Source: Pirellulales bacterium (GTDB taxonomy: Bacteria > Planctomycetota > Planctomycetia > Pirellulales > Thermoguttaceae). Taken from it: DNA of 45,071 nucleotides. Of this stretch, positions 23,004 through 31,048 are shown one piece after another; position 1 is the stretch's first letter, and each line of letters begins with the position of its first letter. A model generated the notes under the pieces. The model was not told the DNA's origin. It made no database searches and saw only the letters and a list, made by a program, of their open reading frames with translations. The stretch is taken from assembly GCA_016928165.1 (NCBI GenBank), contig JAFGLH010000016.1:1-45071 (forward strand). Reading direction: 5' to 3'. The position numbers and the translations under genes are program-made.

Positions 23004-24443
23004 ATGGCCCCCATGTCAACGCGACGCTCCAACATCGCCGAACTCGGAAAATTGCTCAACTCCGTCGTTCGTCCCGTTTACGTCTTGGACGAGGATTGGA
23101 CGATCGTATTTCTCAATCAGGCGTGCCAAGAATGGCTGGGATCGGCCGCCGAAGGGATTGTGGGGCAACGGTGCGCCTATCACTCGGAACTCAAACCGCT
23201 CGACACCGCCGCCGCGGGCCTGTGCCCGCCGCCGCGGGTTTTCTCGGGTGAAATTTCCAGGGCGAAGGTTTTCCAGGGCGGGGGGGGAGAAAAATTCGCG
23301 GAACGTCCGGCAAGGTTTTTTCCACTCGGCGGCGAGAGCGGAGAACCGTTTGCCGTCGTTGCCGTCCTCGACGCCGAGGACGGGCCGCCGTCGACCGAGG
23401 CCGACGATCTCTCCGAAGACGGACCAATCGCCCTGCACGAACACATCCGTCGATTCCGCAAGGAAATCGCCGCGCGGCTTCGGGCCGACCGGCTGATCGG
23501 CGAGGGGGCGACGATGCGATTGGCCCGCCAACGGGTAGAATTGGCCGCCGCTTGCCGCTCGAGCGTATTGCTCGTTGGTCCGCCGGGGAGCGGCAGGCGG
23601 CGATTGGCCGCCGCGATCCATTTCGGCGGTGGGGAAAAAGGGGGCAGTCCCCATTTAAGCGAAGCACCCTCCGGGCCGTCCCGGCAAACGGGGATTGCCC
23701 CCTTTTTCACCGAAGGAACCCTGGCTCCGTTGGACTGTTCGCTGTTGGGGGCCGATCTGCCGGAAGAGCTTGCCTCGATCGCCGCGAGGGCCGCCGTGGA
23801 GGACTCGCCGTATGCGCCCGAGAGCTTGTTGCTGCATCGGGTGGACGAACTTGCCGCCGAAGTCCAAGTCCGCTTGAGCGAACTGCTTGCCGGCCCGATG
23901 TCCACCCGGCGGCTGTTGTCCACGGCGGCCGAACCGCTCGGCGAGTTGGCCCGGCGGGGCAAGTTCCACCCCGAGTTGGCCGCTTTGCTAAGCACGATTA
24001 CGATCGAGTTGCCGCCGCTGGTCGAGCGCCGCGAGGACATCCCGCTGTTGGCCCAAATGTTTCTCGAAGAACGCAACGCGACGGGGCCTCGGCAGATCGG
24101 CGGCTTTTCGCAGGCCGCCCTGGATCGGCTCGACGCCTATCGCTGGCCGGGCAACCTCGACGAATTGGCCGAAGCGGTAGCCGAGGCCCACGCCCGGGCG
24201 TCGGGCCGCGAAATCGCCCCCGCCGATCTGCCCGAGCGGTTGCGTTTGGCGGTCCAGGCCGCCGACCGGCCGCGAAGGGTCGAGGAGACCATCGTGTTGG
24301 ACGAATTCCTCGGCCGCGTGGAGCGGGAGTTGATCCGCCGCGCTCTGGCCCGCGCGAAAGGGAACAAGGCCCGCGCCGCGCGCCTGCTGGGCGTTACCCG
24401 CCCGCGATTATATCGACGAATGGTGCAGTTGGGACTGGAGTAG
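23004..24443 (+). CDS. PAS / degenerate sigma-54-activator-like / Fis-type DNA-binding protein
   Basis: 479 residues; ATG at 23004, with another at 23013. Domains: an N-terminal PAS-like sensor (about 15-65, VVRPVYVLDEDWTIVFLNQACQEWLG), a AAA+ region resembling NtrC-class activators (about 160-400), and a C-terminal Fis helix-turn-helix (RALARAKGNKARAARLLGVTRPRLYRRM). The AAA+ part is degraded. Walker A reads GPPGSGRRR without the Lys-Ser/Thr, the GAFTGA loop that contacts sigma-54 is absent, and the Walker B region is ESLLLHRVDEL. A palindromic element is inserted in frame just after Walker A. It probably binds DNA but cannot act as a standard ATP-driven sigma-54 activator. It follows nuoN by 72 bases in the same direction, possibly cotranscribed. 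Confidence 0.8.
   Translation: MAPMSTRRSNIAELGKLLNSVVRPVYVLDEDWTIVFLNQACQEWLGSAAEGIVGQRCAYHSELKPLDTAAAGLCPPPRVFSGEISRAKVFQGGGGEKFAERPARFFPLGGESGEPFAVVAVLDAEDGPPSTEADDLSEDGPIALHEHIRRFRKEIAARLRADRLIGEGATMRLARQRVELAAACRSSVLLVGPPGSGRRRLAAAIHFGGGEKGGSPHLSEAPSGPSRQTGIAPFFTEGTLAPLDCSLLGADLPEELASIAARAAVEDSPYAPESLLLHRVDELAAEVQVRLSELLAGPMSTRRLLSTAAEPLGELARRGKFHPELAALLSTITIELPPLVERREDIPLLAQMFLEERNATGPRQIGGFSQAALDRLDAYRWPGNLDELAEAVAEAHARASGREIAPADLPERLRLAVQAADRPRRVEETIVLDEFLGRVERELIRRALARAKGNKARAARLLGVTRPRLYRRMVQLGLE
23635..23707. repeat. inverted repeat inside the regulator gene
   Basis: Arms AAAAAGGGGGCAGTCCCC (23635-23652) and GGGGATTGCCCCCTTTTT (23690-23707) pair with one mismatch in 18. The insert translates as a Gly/Ser/Pro-rich stretch (about 211-235) between Walker A and the position of the sigma-54 contact loop. 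Confidence 0.85.
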
Positions 24444-24550
24444 TGGAGTGTGAAGAGTGGAGAGGGGAGAGTGAGAAACACCCCGCGACTGCGGTCGCGG
24501 GGGGGATTGCCGCTCGCGGTTTCGCAAAAAACTTCTGATGCTTTCCTTAC

Positions 24551-24581
24551 GTTGGGGTGGCAGTTGAACTGCCACCCCAAC
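24551..24581. repeat. perfect type A palindrome
   Basis: Arms GTTGGGGTGGCAGTT and AACTGCCACCCCAAC match perfectly around a single G: the cleanest copy in the window. It ends 10 bases before the next start codon. Confidence 0.92.
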
Positions 24582-24591
24582 CAGGCAACTT

Positions 24592-25047
24592 ATGATGCTT
24601 TCCAATACAGAAAATCCCGCCCGATTGATCGTCTGCGAGCGGCGGGGACGCTGGGCTGCGGCGCTGCGTCGGGAATTAGCCGGCGTGGGCGTCCGCGTTT
24701 GGGAGACCCGCACGCCGGACGGCTGCCGCCGCGAGTTGGAGGCGAGTCCCGCTTCGTTCGTCGTACTGCAACTGGACCGGGACGCAATCGAGACGTTGCG
24801 TTTTTTGTCCGGTTTGAGGCGGGATTTTCCCGCCGCGCGATTTGCGGTCGTTTCCGAACGCGATCAGGCCGCCTTCGAGATGCCCTTCCGCGAGGCAGGC
24901 GTCGTCCACTTCATCTTTTCTCCCCGCCGGGCCGGACTGTTGGCCCGAATGGCCTGCCGCCATTTGGCTCAAGTTCCTCCGCCGCGGCAAAGTTTTAGCG
25001 AACGGCTTTGGGCAAGCCTTCCCTGGGGCGATGACGGGGCGCGATAG
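24592..25047 (+). CDS. receiver-like (degenerate response regulator) protein
   Basis: 151 residues from ATG 24592 (a second ATG follows immediately). The pattern ARLIVCERRGRWAAALRREL, FVVLQLDRDAIETLRFLSGLRRDFPAARFAVVSE and GVVHFIFSPRRAGLLARM fits a CheY-like alternating beta/alpha fold. However, the acidic pocket and phospho-acceptor Asp are not recognisable: LQLDRD occupies the beta-3 end, and the acidic residues after beta-1 are replaced by CERRG. It probably senses by protein contact, not by phosphorylation. It sits 148 bases after the PAS/Fis regulator gene and may be its partner. Family assignment is by fold pattern only. Confidence 0.55.
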   Translation: MMLSNTENPARLIVCERRGRWAAALRRELAGVGVRVWETRTPDGCRRELEASPASFVVLQLDRDAIETLRFLSGLRRDFPAARFAVVSERDQAAFEMPFREAGVVHFIFSPRRAGLLARMACRHLAQVPPPRQSFSERLWASLPWGDDGAR

Positions 25048-25184
25048 GAAGAGTGCGGCGCCGAAGCGGCGACGCCCGCCCCCCGTAAACTCTGACGATT
25101 GACAAACGGTTGTCGTCTGTCCGGCCGGCGCCGCCTACGGGTCGGCGGCGGCTCGTTTTTTCGCCCGATTTTCTTGAATCTTTT

Positions 25185-25212
25185 TTGACATTCAATAATC
25201 ATCGCGCATAAC
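25185..25212 (+). promoter_or_regulatory. possible promoter ahead of a 71-codon frame
   Basis: TTGACA (25185-25190), 16-base spacer, CATAAC (25207-25212). A start near 25219 would give a leaderless message beginning at the ATG at 25218/25221. Confidence 0.4.
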
Positions 25213-25217
25213 AGAGT

Positions 25218-25433
25218 ATGATGCGTTTGTTTGGACATTTCCGCGGCGCGTGGGCATACGCGCGAAGGACGAGGATGGCCCGTTCGGGTCCGTTGCCCGG
25301 GGCGCTTGGGCGGTGCCTGGGCGCCCTCGAACGCCGCCTCCGATTGACGCGGCAACAAGAAGACATCCAGGCCGGGCTGGTCGATTACCAGGCGCTGCCT
25401 CCGTATCCGCCTCGACCGCGGCCGCCGTCGTAA
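25218..25433 (+). CDS. possible small basic protein, unknown function
   Basis: 71 residues, Arg- and Pro-rich, with a plausible helical middle (LGALERRLRLTRQQEDIQAG) and a proline-rich end. No family is recognised. Support is limited to the -35/-10 pair directly upstream and an intact frame in a region without other genes. It may be spurious. Confidence 0.3.
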   Translation: MMRLFGHFRGAWAYARRTRMARSGPLPGALGRCLGALERRLRLTRQQEDIQAGLVDYQALPPYPPRPRPPS

Positions 25434-25442
25434 CGTGTTGCG

Positions 25443-25539
25443 TTTCTCTACTCTTGCCAAGGAGGACCACGCGTCGGGAAATTGGTGTTCGTGCTTTTCT
25501 CGCTCTAGCAAAAGGAGGATCATTCGATCGCGGAAATTG
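25443..25539. repeat. diverged tandem duplication of about 45 bp containing AAGGAGGA
   Basis: Two copies, 25443-25484 and 25496-25539, both read TTTCTC..CTCT.GC.AA.GGAGGA.CA..CG..GAAATTG with scattered changes. Each carries a full anti-Shine-Dalgarno complement (AAGGAGGA), but no start codon sits at a normal distance. It could be a decaying duplication or part of a small RNA. Confidence 0.5.
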
Positions 25540-25687
25540 TAAATGTCTCCCACGGCGCGTTTGCCGCTTAATGGACGTCATGCGAATATACGGTGGGGCG
25601 ATTTCTCGGCGGACCCGATCCGCGGCCCCGGTAACGTGCCAATGCACGTAGCACGTCTGAGCGGCAAGCGCGTCGGTATTTTTCTTG

Positions 25688-25874
25688 CATAAAGCCGCGA
25701 CCGTTGGACAGGCCGGGGACTGGCTCGTTTTTTTCGCCCTTTCAAGGGCGAAAAATGCGCCTGTCCCCTTCACCGCTTTCACCGCGAGGGGGACAGTCCC
25801 ATTTTCGCGGTGAACCGCGAAAATCGGGACAGTCCCCTCAAACGATCGGCGCGATCAACGGCCGTGGCTTTATG
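25688..25874. repeat. repeat cluster: type E halves around a degenerate miniature transposon
   Basis: Type E sequence CATAAAGCCGCGACCGTTG begins at 25688, and an inverted E copy, GCGATCAACGGCCGTGGCTTTATG, ends at 25874. Between them lie both internal hairpins of the GTAA-type element (TTTCGCCCTTTCAAGGGCGAAA near 25727-25750 and CATTTTCGCGGTGAACCGCG near 25800) with worn ends and no target duplication. The E copy on the right supplies the TAA stop of the GTPase gene. No gene is seen in 25434-25869. Confidence 0.75.
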
Positions 25875-27684
25875 AAAGCGCCTCGACGGCCGCCTCGAGC
25901 CGGCGAAACTCGTCGCTTTCGCAAACGCCCGCCCCGCGGCGCAGCTCGGCCAGCAGGTCGCCCAGCATCTCGCTTTCGAGCCAATCGGCCAGCCATTTGG
26001 CGCGTTGCCGGGCGTATCGCGCCTGCAAGCGTCCGAAGAGCCTTGCGGCGGCCTGCCGCACTCCTTCGCTGGTGGTTCCGACCAGCGCCTCTCCCCCGCC
26101 GGCGATTCCGCCGGCGATGGCGGCCTCGGCGGCCAGATGTCCGGCGGCGGCGCCGGCGGCCTGGCCCGCCAAATCGCCGGCAAAGTGCAATCCCGTGAAG
26201 AACAGCGCCACGGTGAAGGCCGGCCGGGCCAAGGCGGCGGCGTGGTCGAGCGATTGCAGGAAGCGGACCGCGCGTGGATTGGCCGCCCGCCAGGCGTCCA
26301 GCTCAGACCGCAAGAAGCGGCGGTAATGATCGTCCACCGCGGGCAGGTTTTGGTGCGCGGCTTGGACCTTTTGGAGCACGTCCGCCCGCGTCCCTCCGCC
26401 CAACAGCCGGCCCAGTCTCGGCCGCAGCACGTCGTTTCCGGCCCTCGCCAAACGGTCCAATTCGTCGATTAATTTTTCCACGGCCGCCACGACGGCCTGC
26501 CGCTCGCGCCGCTGAAAGTCGGCCGGCGGGTCGGCGCGGATTCCGGCCACCGAGTTCCAGGCGGTCCTTAGCGGCCACGTGGCGCCGCGGCCGAGCATCC
26601 GATAGAACCCGTGTATCCTCCGCGACCAACTCCGCCGCGACTCGTCCCACCAGTCGCGGATTTCGTCTACCAGCACCACGGCCGGCAGCGAGGGCCATCC
26701 GACCCGGGCCATGTCGGCCGTGGAGAGGGCGTCGGCGGCCGCGCTAAAGTCGCCGCACGCCGCGTGGATCGAATTTAAATAGGCCGGCAGCCCGGCCGAC
26801 GGATCGAGCACGCGGCGGAGCGCGCCGCGGAAGGTGCGCACTTTTATCTCGTCGAAGCACAGCCCCGCTAGATCGTCGCGGAGATTGGAACCGACCGGTT
26901 GCGGTCCGGGATAAATTTTGAGGAACGGCAGCCGCAACTCCTCGGCGGCGCGGCGATCGAAAGGGACCGCGTAGACCAGCTCCGGCCGGGCGCCGGTCGC
27001 CTCGCGGAAGGTGGCCAGCCAGCGTGGCCAATACTCGGCGTCGGCGTCCATGTCGCACTGATTGAAGACTACAACGATCGGTTTGTCGGCCTCGACCGCC
27101 GCGCGAAAAAAACGTTTCACAGCGGCGTCGTTGTACTTTTGCTGGGTCAAAACGGCCACGAGCACGTCGGCCGTCCGGCGGACCGCCCCGGCCCGGACCC
27201 AATTCACCTCCGCGTCGGAATCGACGTCCGGCACGTCGAGCAGCAGCAGCCGCGGCGGCATCGCGCGGCCCACGCGCCAAAAAAGCTTGTTTTCCTCCGA
27301 CTCGCCGAGCGGATCGTCGGCCGAACGCCACCCGTGCAACTCGAACGGCTCGAACAGTCGGGCGAGCAACTCGGGATCGGCCAACCGCTCGGGCACGAGA
27401 CAGACAGGGTGTTTCGTTCCGGCGGCCAGCGGGTTGGCGGCGCTGGCCGTTTCGCCGGCCAGGCAATTGAAGATCGCCGACTTGCCGATGTTCGTGCCGC
27501 CGACGACGGCCGCGATCAGCAGCGGCGGCAGGTCCAGTTCGGCCAGCAGCTTGTTCCGCAGCAGCTCGAACCACTCTTGTCCATCGAGCTTCGGCGCGCC
27601 AAGCGCGGCGGCCGACGGCGCAAGCCCCCGAAGCGCCGCGTCGAGCCGCCGCACCCGATCGGCGAAAGATTGGTACGTCGGCAT
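25870..27684 (-). CDS. membrane-associated GTPase of the Era/dynamin-like class
   Basis: 604 residues; the ATG at 27684 is used (an upstream in-frame start at 27735 would overlap the neighbouring gene). G1 P-loop GGTNIGKS (62-69), G3 LLLLDVPD (147-153; canonical DxPG altered to DVPD) and G4 NQCD (208-211, for NKxD) mark a P-loop GTPase. The middle (about 330-470) is helical, and a hydrophobic Ala/Gly-rich stretch (about 480-530: AFTVALFFTGLHFAGDL...AAIAGGIAGGG) probably inserts in the membrane. Such proteins act in membrane remodelling or ribosome/cell-cycle control; the exact role is unknown. It is downstream of the ketosynthase homologue on the same strand, 37 bases apart. Confidence 0.75.
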   Translation of the reverse strand: MPTYQSFADRVRRLDAALRGLAPSAAALGAPKLDGQEWFELLRNKLLAELDLPPLLIAAVVGGTNIGKSAIFNCLAGETASAANPLAAGTKHPVCLVPERLADPELLARLFEPFELHGWRSADDPLGESEENKLFWRVGRAMPPRLLLLDVPDVDSDAEVNWVRAGAVRRTADVLVAVLTQQKYNDAAVKRFFRAAVEADKPIVVVFNQCDMDADAEYWPRWLATFREATGARPELVYAVPFDRRAAEELRLPFLKIYPGPQPVGSNLRDDLAGLCFDEIKVRTFRGALRRVLDPSAGLPAYLNSIHAACGDFSAAADALSTADMARVGWPSLPAVVLVDEIRDWWDESRRSWSRRIHGFYRMLGRGATWPLRTAWNSVAGIRADPPADFQRRERQAVVAAVEKLIDELDRLARAGNDVLRPRLGRLLGGGTRADVLQKVQAAHQNLPAVDDHYRRFLRSELDAWRAANPRAVRFLQSLDHAAALARPAFTVALFFTGLHFAGDLAGQAAGAAAGHLAAEAAIAGGIAGGGEALVGTTSEGVRQAAARLFGRLQARYARQRAKWLADWLESEMLGDLLAELRRGAGVCESDEFRRLEAAVEALS

Positions 27685-27721
27685 GATTTGAAGCGCTTTA
27701 TGTTCAGAACCGCATGTTTTT

Positions 27722-28996
27722 CTAATCCGCCGCACCCAGCACCACCGCTACCGCCTGGCCTTGAGGACTGAAGGCGAGTACCAGCGCCGCGGAATGCTTC
27801 AATGGCATGGGGCCGCCGTGTATCACGTTTACCGGGCATTGCGGATCGGGCCGCTCGAAATTGAGCGTCGCCGGGACCATCGCTTCATCCAGGGCCAACG
27901 CGCTCATCGCCGCCTCGAGCGCGCCGGCCGCGGGTCCGAGATGTCCAAAAAAACTCTTCGCCGCGGTGACGGGAACGTCGCCCAATACGTCGCGGATCGC
28001 CTGGGCCTCGAGGCGGTCGTCGTCGATTGTTCCCAAGCCGTGCGCGGCGACGAACCCCACCTCGGCCGGTGAAATGGCGGCGTCCTTCAGGGCGGACGAA
28101 ATCGCCCGTCGGACGGCGTTGCCTCCGGGCCAGCCGCTTGAGTTTTTCTCGGGCGGCTCGAAGGCGCCGGCCTGGCCGAGGACCCGGGCCAGCACCGCCG
28201 CGCCCCGCCGCCGGGCGCCGGCGAGGGTTTCCAGCACCATCGCGGCGGAACCCTCTCCGTTTACCAAGCCGTCGCGGCCCGCGTCGAAGGGACGGGAAGC
28301 GGCGGCCGGGTCGCCGCTCCAACACGTCAAATTCTCGTTGTGGCTCCGCATCCAGACCGCCGGATGCAGCCGGGCGCCAACCCCCCCGGCAATCATCGCC
28401 TCGGCCTGGTTCCGCTCCAGCACCCGCGCCGCCTCGGCCAACGCGGAGAGGCTCGACACGTCGCCGAGGGTGATCGTGTTGTTCGGCCCCCGGGCGTCCT
28501 GGCCGATGCCGATGTGGCAGGCCGGCATGTTGGGCAGATACTTGAGCATCCAGAGCGGGAACAACTCGTTCATGGCCGCGTTGCCCCAGCGGCCGAAATC
28601 GAACTTGCCGTCGGAGATGCAATCGGCGTAGGCGTATGACAGCTCTTCCAATTCGCAAGGGATGATTCCCGCTCCGAAGACGACCCCCAGCCGTTCCGGG
28701 GCGACGGGGTTCTCGCGCAAGCCGGCGTCGACCACCGCCAGATCGGCCGCCGCGAAGGCCAACTGTATCTCCCGGCTCATCACCTTCAGGCTCTTTCGCG
28801 GCCGAACGTATTGCTTGGGATCGAAGTCGGCCACCACGCCGCCGATCGGGGGCGGCAGGCCCGGGTCTCGGTGCAGGTCGAGTCGCCGGATGCCGCTGAC
28901 GCCCTCGATCAGCGAACTCCAAAACGGGGCCTTTCCGATCCCGATCGGACCGACCACGCCGACTCCGGTGACGACGATCTCTTGCCGAAACGCCAT
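27722..28996 (-). CDS. beta-ketoacyl synthase homologue lacking the catalytic cysteine
   Basis: 424 residues with the full FabF-type thiolase fold: IVVTGVGVVGPIG at the start, SRPFDAGRDGLVNGEGSAAMVLE in the middle, His319 (AAHGLGT), Lys347 and His352 (KSFFGHLGPAAGA). The nucleophile region reads GPNNTITLGDVSS (170-182), and alignment by GPN places Asp179 where the active-site Cys should be. Condensation is therefore not expected. By analogy with chain-length factors, which carry Gln there, it may decarboxylate or serve as a partner of an active ketosynthase. No acyl carrier protein gene is adjacent. It is divergent from the beta-helix nucleotidyltransferase gene. Confidence 0.85.
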   Translation of the reverse strand: MAFRQEIVVTGVGVVGPIGIGKAPFWSSLIEGVSGIRRLDLHRDPGLPPPIGGVVADFDPKQYVRPRKSLKVMSREIQLAFAAADLAVVDAGLRENPVAPERLGVVFGAGIIPCELEELSYAYADCISDGKFDFGRWGNAAMNELFPLWMLKYLPNMPACHIGIGQDARGPNNTITLGDVSSLSALAEAARVLERNQAEAMIAGGVGARLHPAVWMRSHNENLTCWSGDPAAASRPFDAGRDGLVNGEGSAAMVLETLAGARRRGAAVLARVLGQAGAFEPPEKNSSGWPGGNAVRRAISSALKDAAISPAEVGFVAAHGLGTIDDDRLEAQAIRDVLGDVPVTAAKSFFGHLGPAAGALEAAMSALALDEAMVPATLNFERPDPQCPVNVIHGGPMPLKHSAALVLAFSPQGQAVAVVLGAAD

Positions 28997-29017
28997 GTTA
29001 TGGGAAAATGCCTATAT

Positions 29018-29055
29018 GCCGTAAAAACCGAAACCATTTATCCTAGCTTTACGGC
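29018..29055. repeat. 8-bp inverted repeat in a divergent intergenic region
   Basis: GCCGTAAA (29018-29025) and TTTACGGC (29048-29055), perfect, with a 22-base AT-rich loop. It lies between divergently transcribed genes and could be an operator. Confidence 0.3.
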
Positions 29056-29142
29056 GGGTGATCGGCAAGGTGTTGTCGAATCATTCTCCTCACGCGCGAA
29101 AAAAACCTATATTTTTTCAAGTGACCGCAAGGACGTTCCCCC

Positions 29143-30417
29143 ATGAGAGCCATCATCTTCGACCGCTTGACCGATAAACGGATCAACTTCCATCCGGTTG
29201 CCCTGGGCCGGCCGATCTTCGCGCTCCGCTGCGGCATGACCACCCTGGGCGAGAAACTGGTTGCCAAGCTGGGCCTGGGAGGGCCGGCCTTGTTCGTGCC
29301 CCCGTACATGGCCGAGGTCTATCGGGCAACGAGCGAGTGGCCGGTCAACGATCCGAACGCGCTGGCGGGCGACGATCTGCTGCTGGTCAATGCCCGGCTG
29401 AAGGCCGAGGGACTTGCCCGGCCGGCCGCCGGCGCGAGCCTCGCAGCCACCGACGCCGACGGCGAGCTTCTCTGGGCGCGGATCGCGAAAGATGATTTGT
29501 CTAAACTGTCGACCGCTTCGATTGACTCGTTGCTCGACTCGGCCGCCGCGCGGTTGCCCAAGGCGGCGAAAGCGCCGCCCGCCTGGAACTACGTCTGGGA
29601 ACTGGTGCTGGAGAACCCCGCGCAACTGGCGGCCGACTTTGCCGCCGCCGGCCGCTCCGGCGTCGAAGGCAGGCTCGAACAACCCGTGGCGATCCGCGGC
29701 GACGCCGGGTACGTCTACGTCGCCCCCGGCGCGGTGGTCCATCCGATGGCCGTCATCGACGCCGAGCGCGGCCCGGTCTACATCGACGAAGGGGCGGTAA
29801 TCCATCCCTTCACACGTCTCGAAGGGCCGTGCTACATCGGCAAGGAATCGGTCCTGCTGGGCTGCAAGTGCCGTGCGGGCAACTCGATCGGGCCGATGTG
29901 CCGGCTCGGCGGAGAAGTCGAGGGTTCGATCATCCAAGGCTGCGCGAACAAGTACCACGAAGGGTTCCTCGGCCACGCCTACGTCGGCCAATGGGTCAAC
30001 CTCGGCGCGCTGACGACAAACAGCGACCTAAAGAACGACTACTCGCCCGTCTCGGTGGTCCTCGACGGCCGCCGCCCGGTCGGCACCGGCTCGACCAAGG
30101 TCGGCTCGCTGATCGGCGACCACGTGAAGACCTCGATCGGCACGCTGCTGAACACCGGGGCCTACGTCGGCGCGATGGCGGTCCTGGTCTCCGACGGCCG
30201 GCTGATGCCGAAGTTCGTCCCGTCGTTCGGCTGGTGCGTCGACGGAACGGTCAGCGGCGGGTTCGGCAAGCCGCGCCTCTACGCCGTGGCCAAGGCGGCC
30301 ATGGCCCGGCGGGGCGCCGCCTGGTCCGAGGCCGACGAGCGGATGTGGGACGCGGTCTATGATATGACTGCCCCGGCCCGCGAACGCGCCATCGGCAAAA
30401 GCCGCCGGCAACATTAA
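29143..30417 (+). CDS. GlmU-like putative sugar nucleotidyltransferase with left-handed beta-helix
   Basis: 424 residues; the ATG at 29143 follows CAAGGACG. The N-terminal part (about 1-150, MRAIIFDRLTDKRINFHPVALGRP) matches the NTP_transf_4-type sugar nucleotidyltransferase-like domain found mainly in Bacteroidetes and related phyla. The C-terminal part (about 175-400) is a hexapeptide-repeat beta-helix: VYVAPGAVVHPMAVIDAERGPVYIDEGAVIHPF, then CYIGKESVLLGCKCRAG and ASTKVGSLIGDHVKTSIG-type turns. The classical GlmU pyrophosphorylase motif GxGTRMxS is not visible, so the first domain may not bind UTP in the usual way. A role in cell-envelope sugar activation or acetylation is inferred. Confidence 0.75.
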   Translation: MRAIIFDRLTDKRINFHPVALGRPIFALRCGMTTLGEKLVAKLGLGGPALFVPPYMAEVYRATSEWPVNDPNALAGDDLLLVNARLKAEGLARPAAGASLAATDADGELLWARIAKDDLSKLSTASIDSLLDSAAARLPKAAKAPPAWNYVWELVLENPAQLAADFAAAGRSGVEGRLEQPVAIRGDAGYVYVAPGAVVHPMAVIDAERGPVYIDEGAVIHPFTRLEGPCYIGKESVLLGCKCRAGNSIGPMCRLGGEVEGSIIQGCANKYHEGFLGHAYVGQWVNLGALTTNSDLKNDYSPVSVVLDGRRPVGTGSTKVGSLIGDHVKTSIGTLLNTGAYVGAMAVLVSDGRLMPKFVPSFGWCVDGTVSGGFGKPRLYAVAKAAMARRGAAWSEADERMWDAVYDMTAPARERAIGKSRRQH

Positions 30418-30432
30418 GTGGCACTTACAATA

Positions 30433-30461
30433 TTCCCCTTTCCCGCTTGCGGGCGAGGGAA
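30433..30461. repeat. hairpin between convergent genes
   Basis: TTCCC-CTTT-CCCGC-TT-GCGGG-CGA-GGGAA, a type B-like palindrome, fills the 47-base gap between two convergent stop codons. It may serve as a shared transcript end, though neither strand has a T-run. Confidence 0.6.
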
Positions 30462-30464
30462 CAT

Positions 30465-31016
30465 TTAATTCACCGTCGCGTCGGGGGGCAGGTTCTTCAG
30501 ATTCAGCACCGACTTCAAGACGTCGCGGCCAAGGTGGCGGAAGATGCTTTCCCACAAGTCTTCGTCGGTGGAAAAAACGATCTCGGCCGTAGCGGGCGTT
30601 GTGCGCCAGGCGCCTTCTTCCAATTCGTTTTCCAGTTGGCCCGCCCCCCAGCCGGAATTGCCGAGAAATATTTTATAGTCCGGCGCCTCGTCGAGCACCA
30701 GTCGGTCGAGGTTCTCCTTCCTGGCGGAGAAGTAAACGCCGGGGACCGGCTCCATCTCGGCCAGCGATGGTTTGTCGTGCAAGGAGAGCAGTGGTCCGGG
30801 CACCGGCCCGCCCATGTAGACCGGCTGCCGGCTGTTGCACGGAGCGCTGCCCACCTCGCGCCACAGATCCTGGACGGTTTTTTCGGTGGGCCGGTTGACG
30901 ACCATGCCGAACGCCCCCTCTTCGTTGTGTTCGACCAGCAGCACCAGCGACCTGGCGAAGTTCGGATCGAGCAACTGAGGGGAAGCCACCAGCAAGTGGC
31001 CCTTAAGCGATTCCAT
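30465..31016 (-). CDS. yqgE: YqgE/AlgH (UPF0301) family protein
   Basis: 183 residues from the ATG at 31016; the longer open frame upstream runs through another gene and is discarded. Family signature: LKGHLLVASPQLLDPNFARSLVLLVEHNEEGAFGMVVNRP (about 4-43), PVYMGGPVPG, and FLGNSGWGAGQLENELEEGAW (about 117-137). The family is widespread and structurally known, but its function is unsettled (AlgH was linked to transcription of alginate genes). It is 32 bases downstream of a 54-codon basic gene and probably cotranscribed with it. Confidence 0.92.
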   Translation of the reverse strand: MESLKGHLLVASPQLLDPNFARSLVLLVEHNEEGAFGMVVNRPTEKTVQDLWREVGSAPCNSRQPVYMGGPVPGPLLSLHDKPSLAEMEPVPGVYFSARKENLDRLVLDEAPDYKIFLGNSGWGAGQLENELEEGAWRTTPATAEIVFSTDEDLWESIFRHLGRDVLKSVLNLKNLPPDATVN

Positions 31017-31048
31017 AACGGCCCCGCTTGGATTGGACCCGGCCGCCG

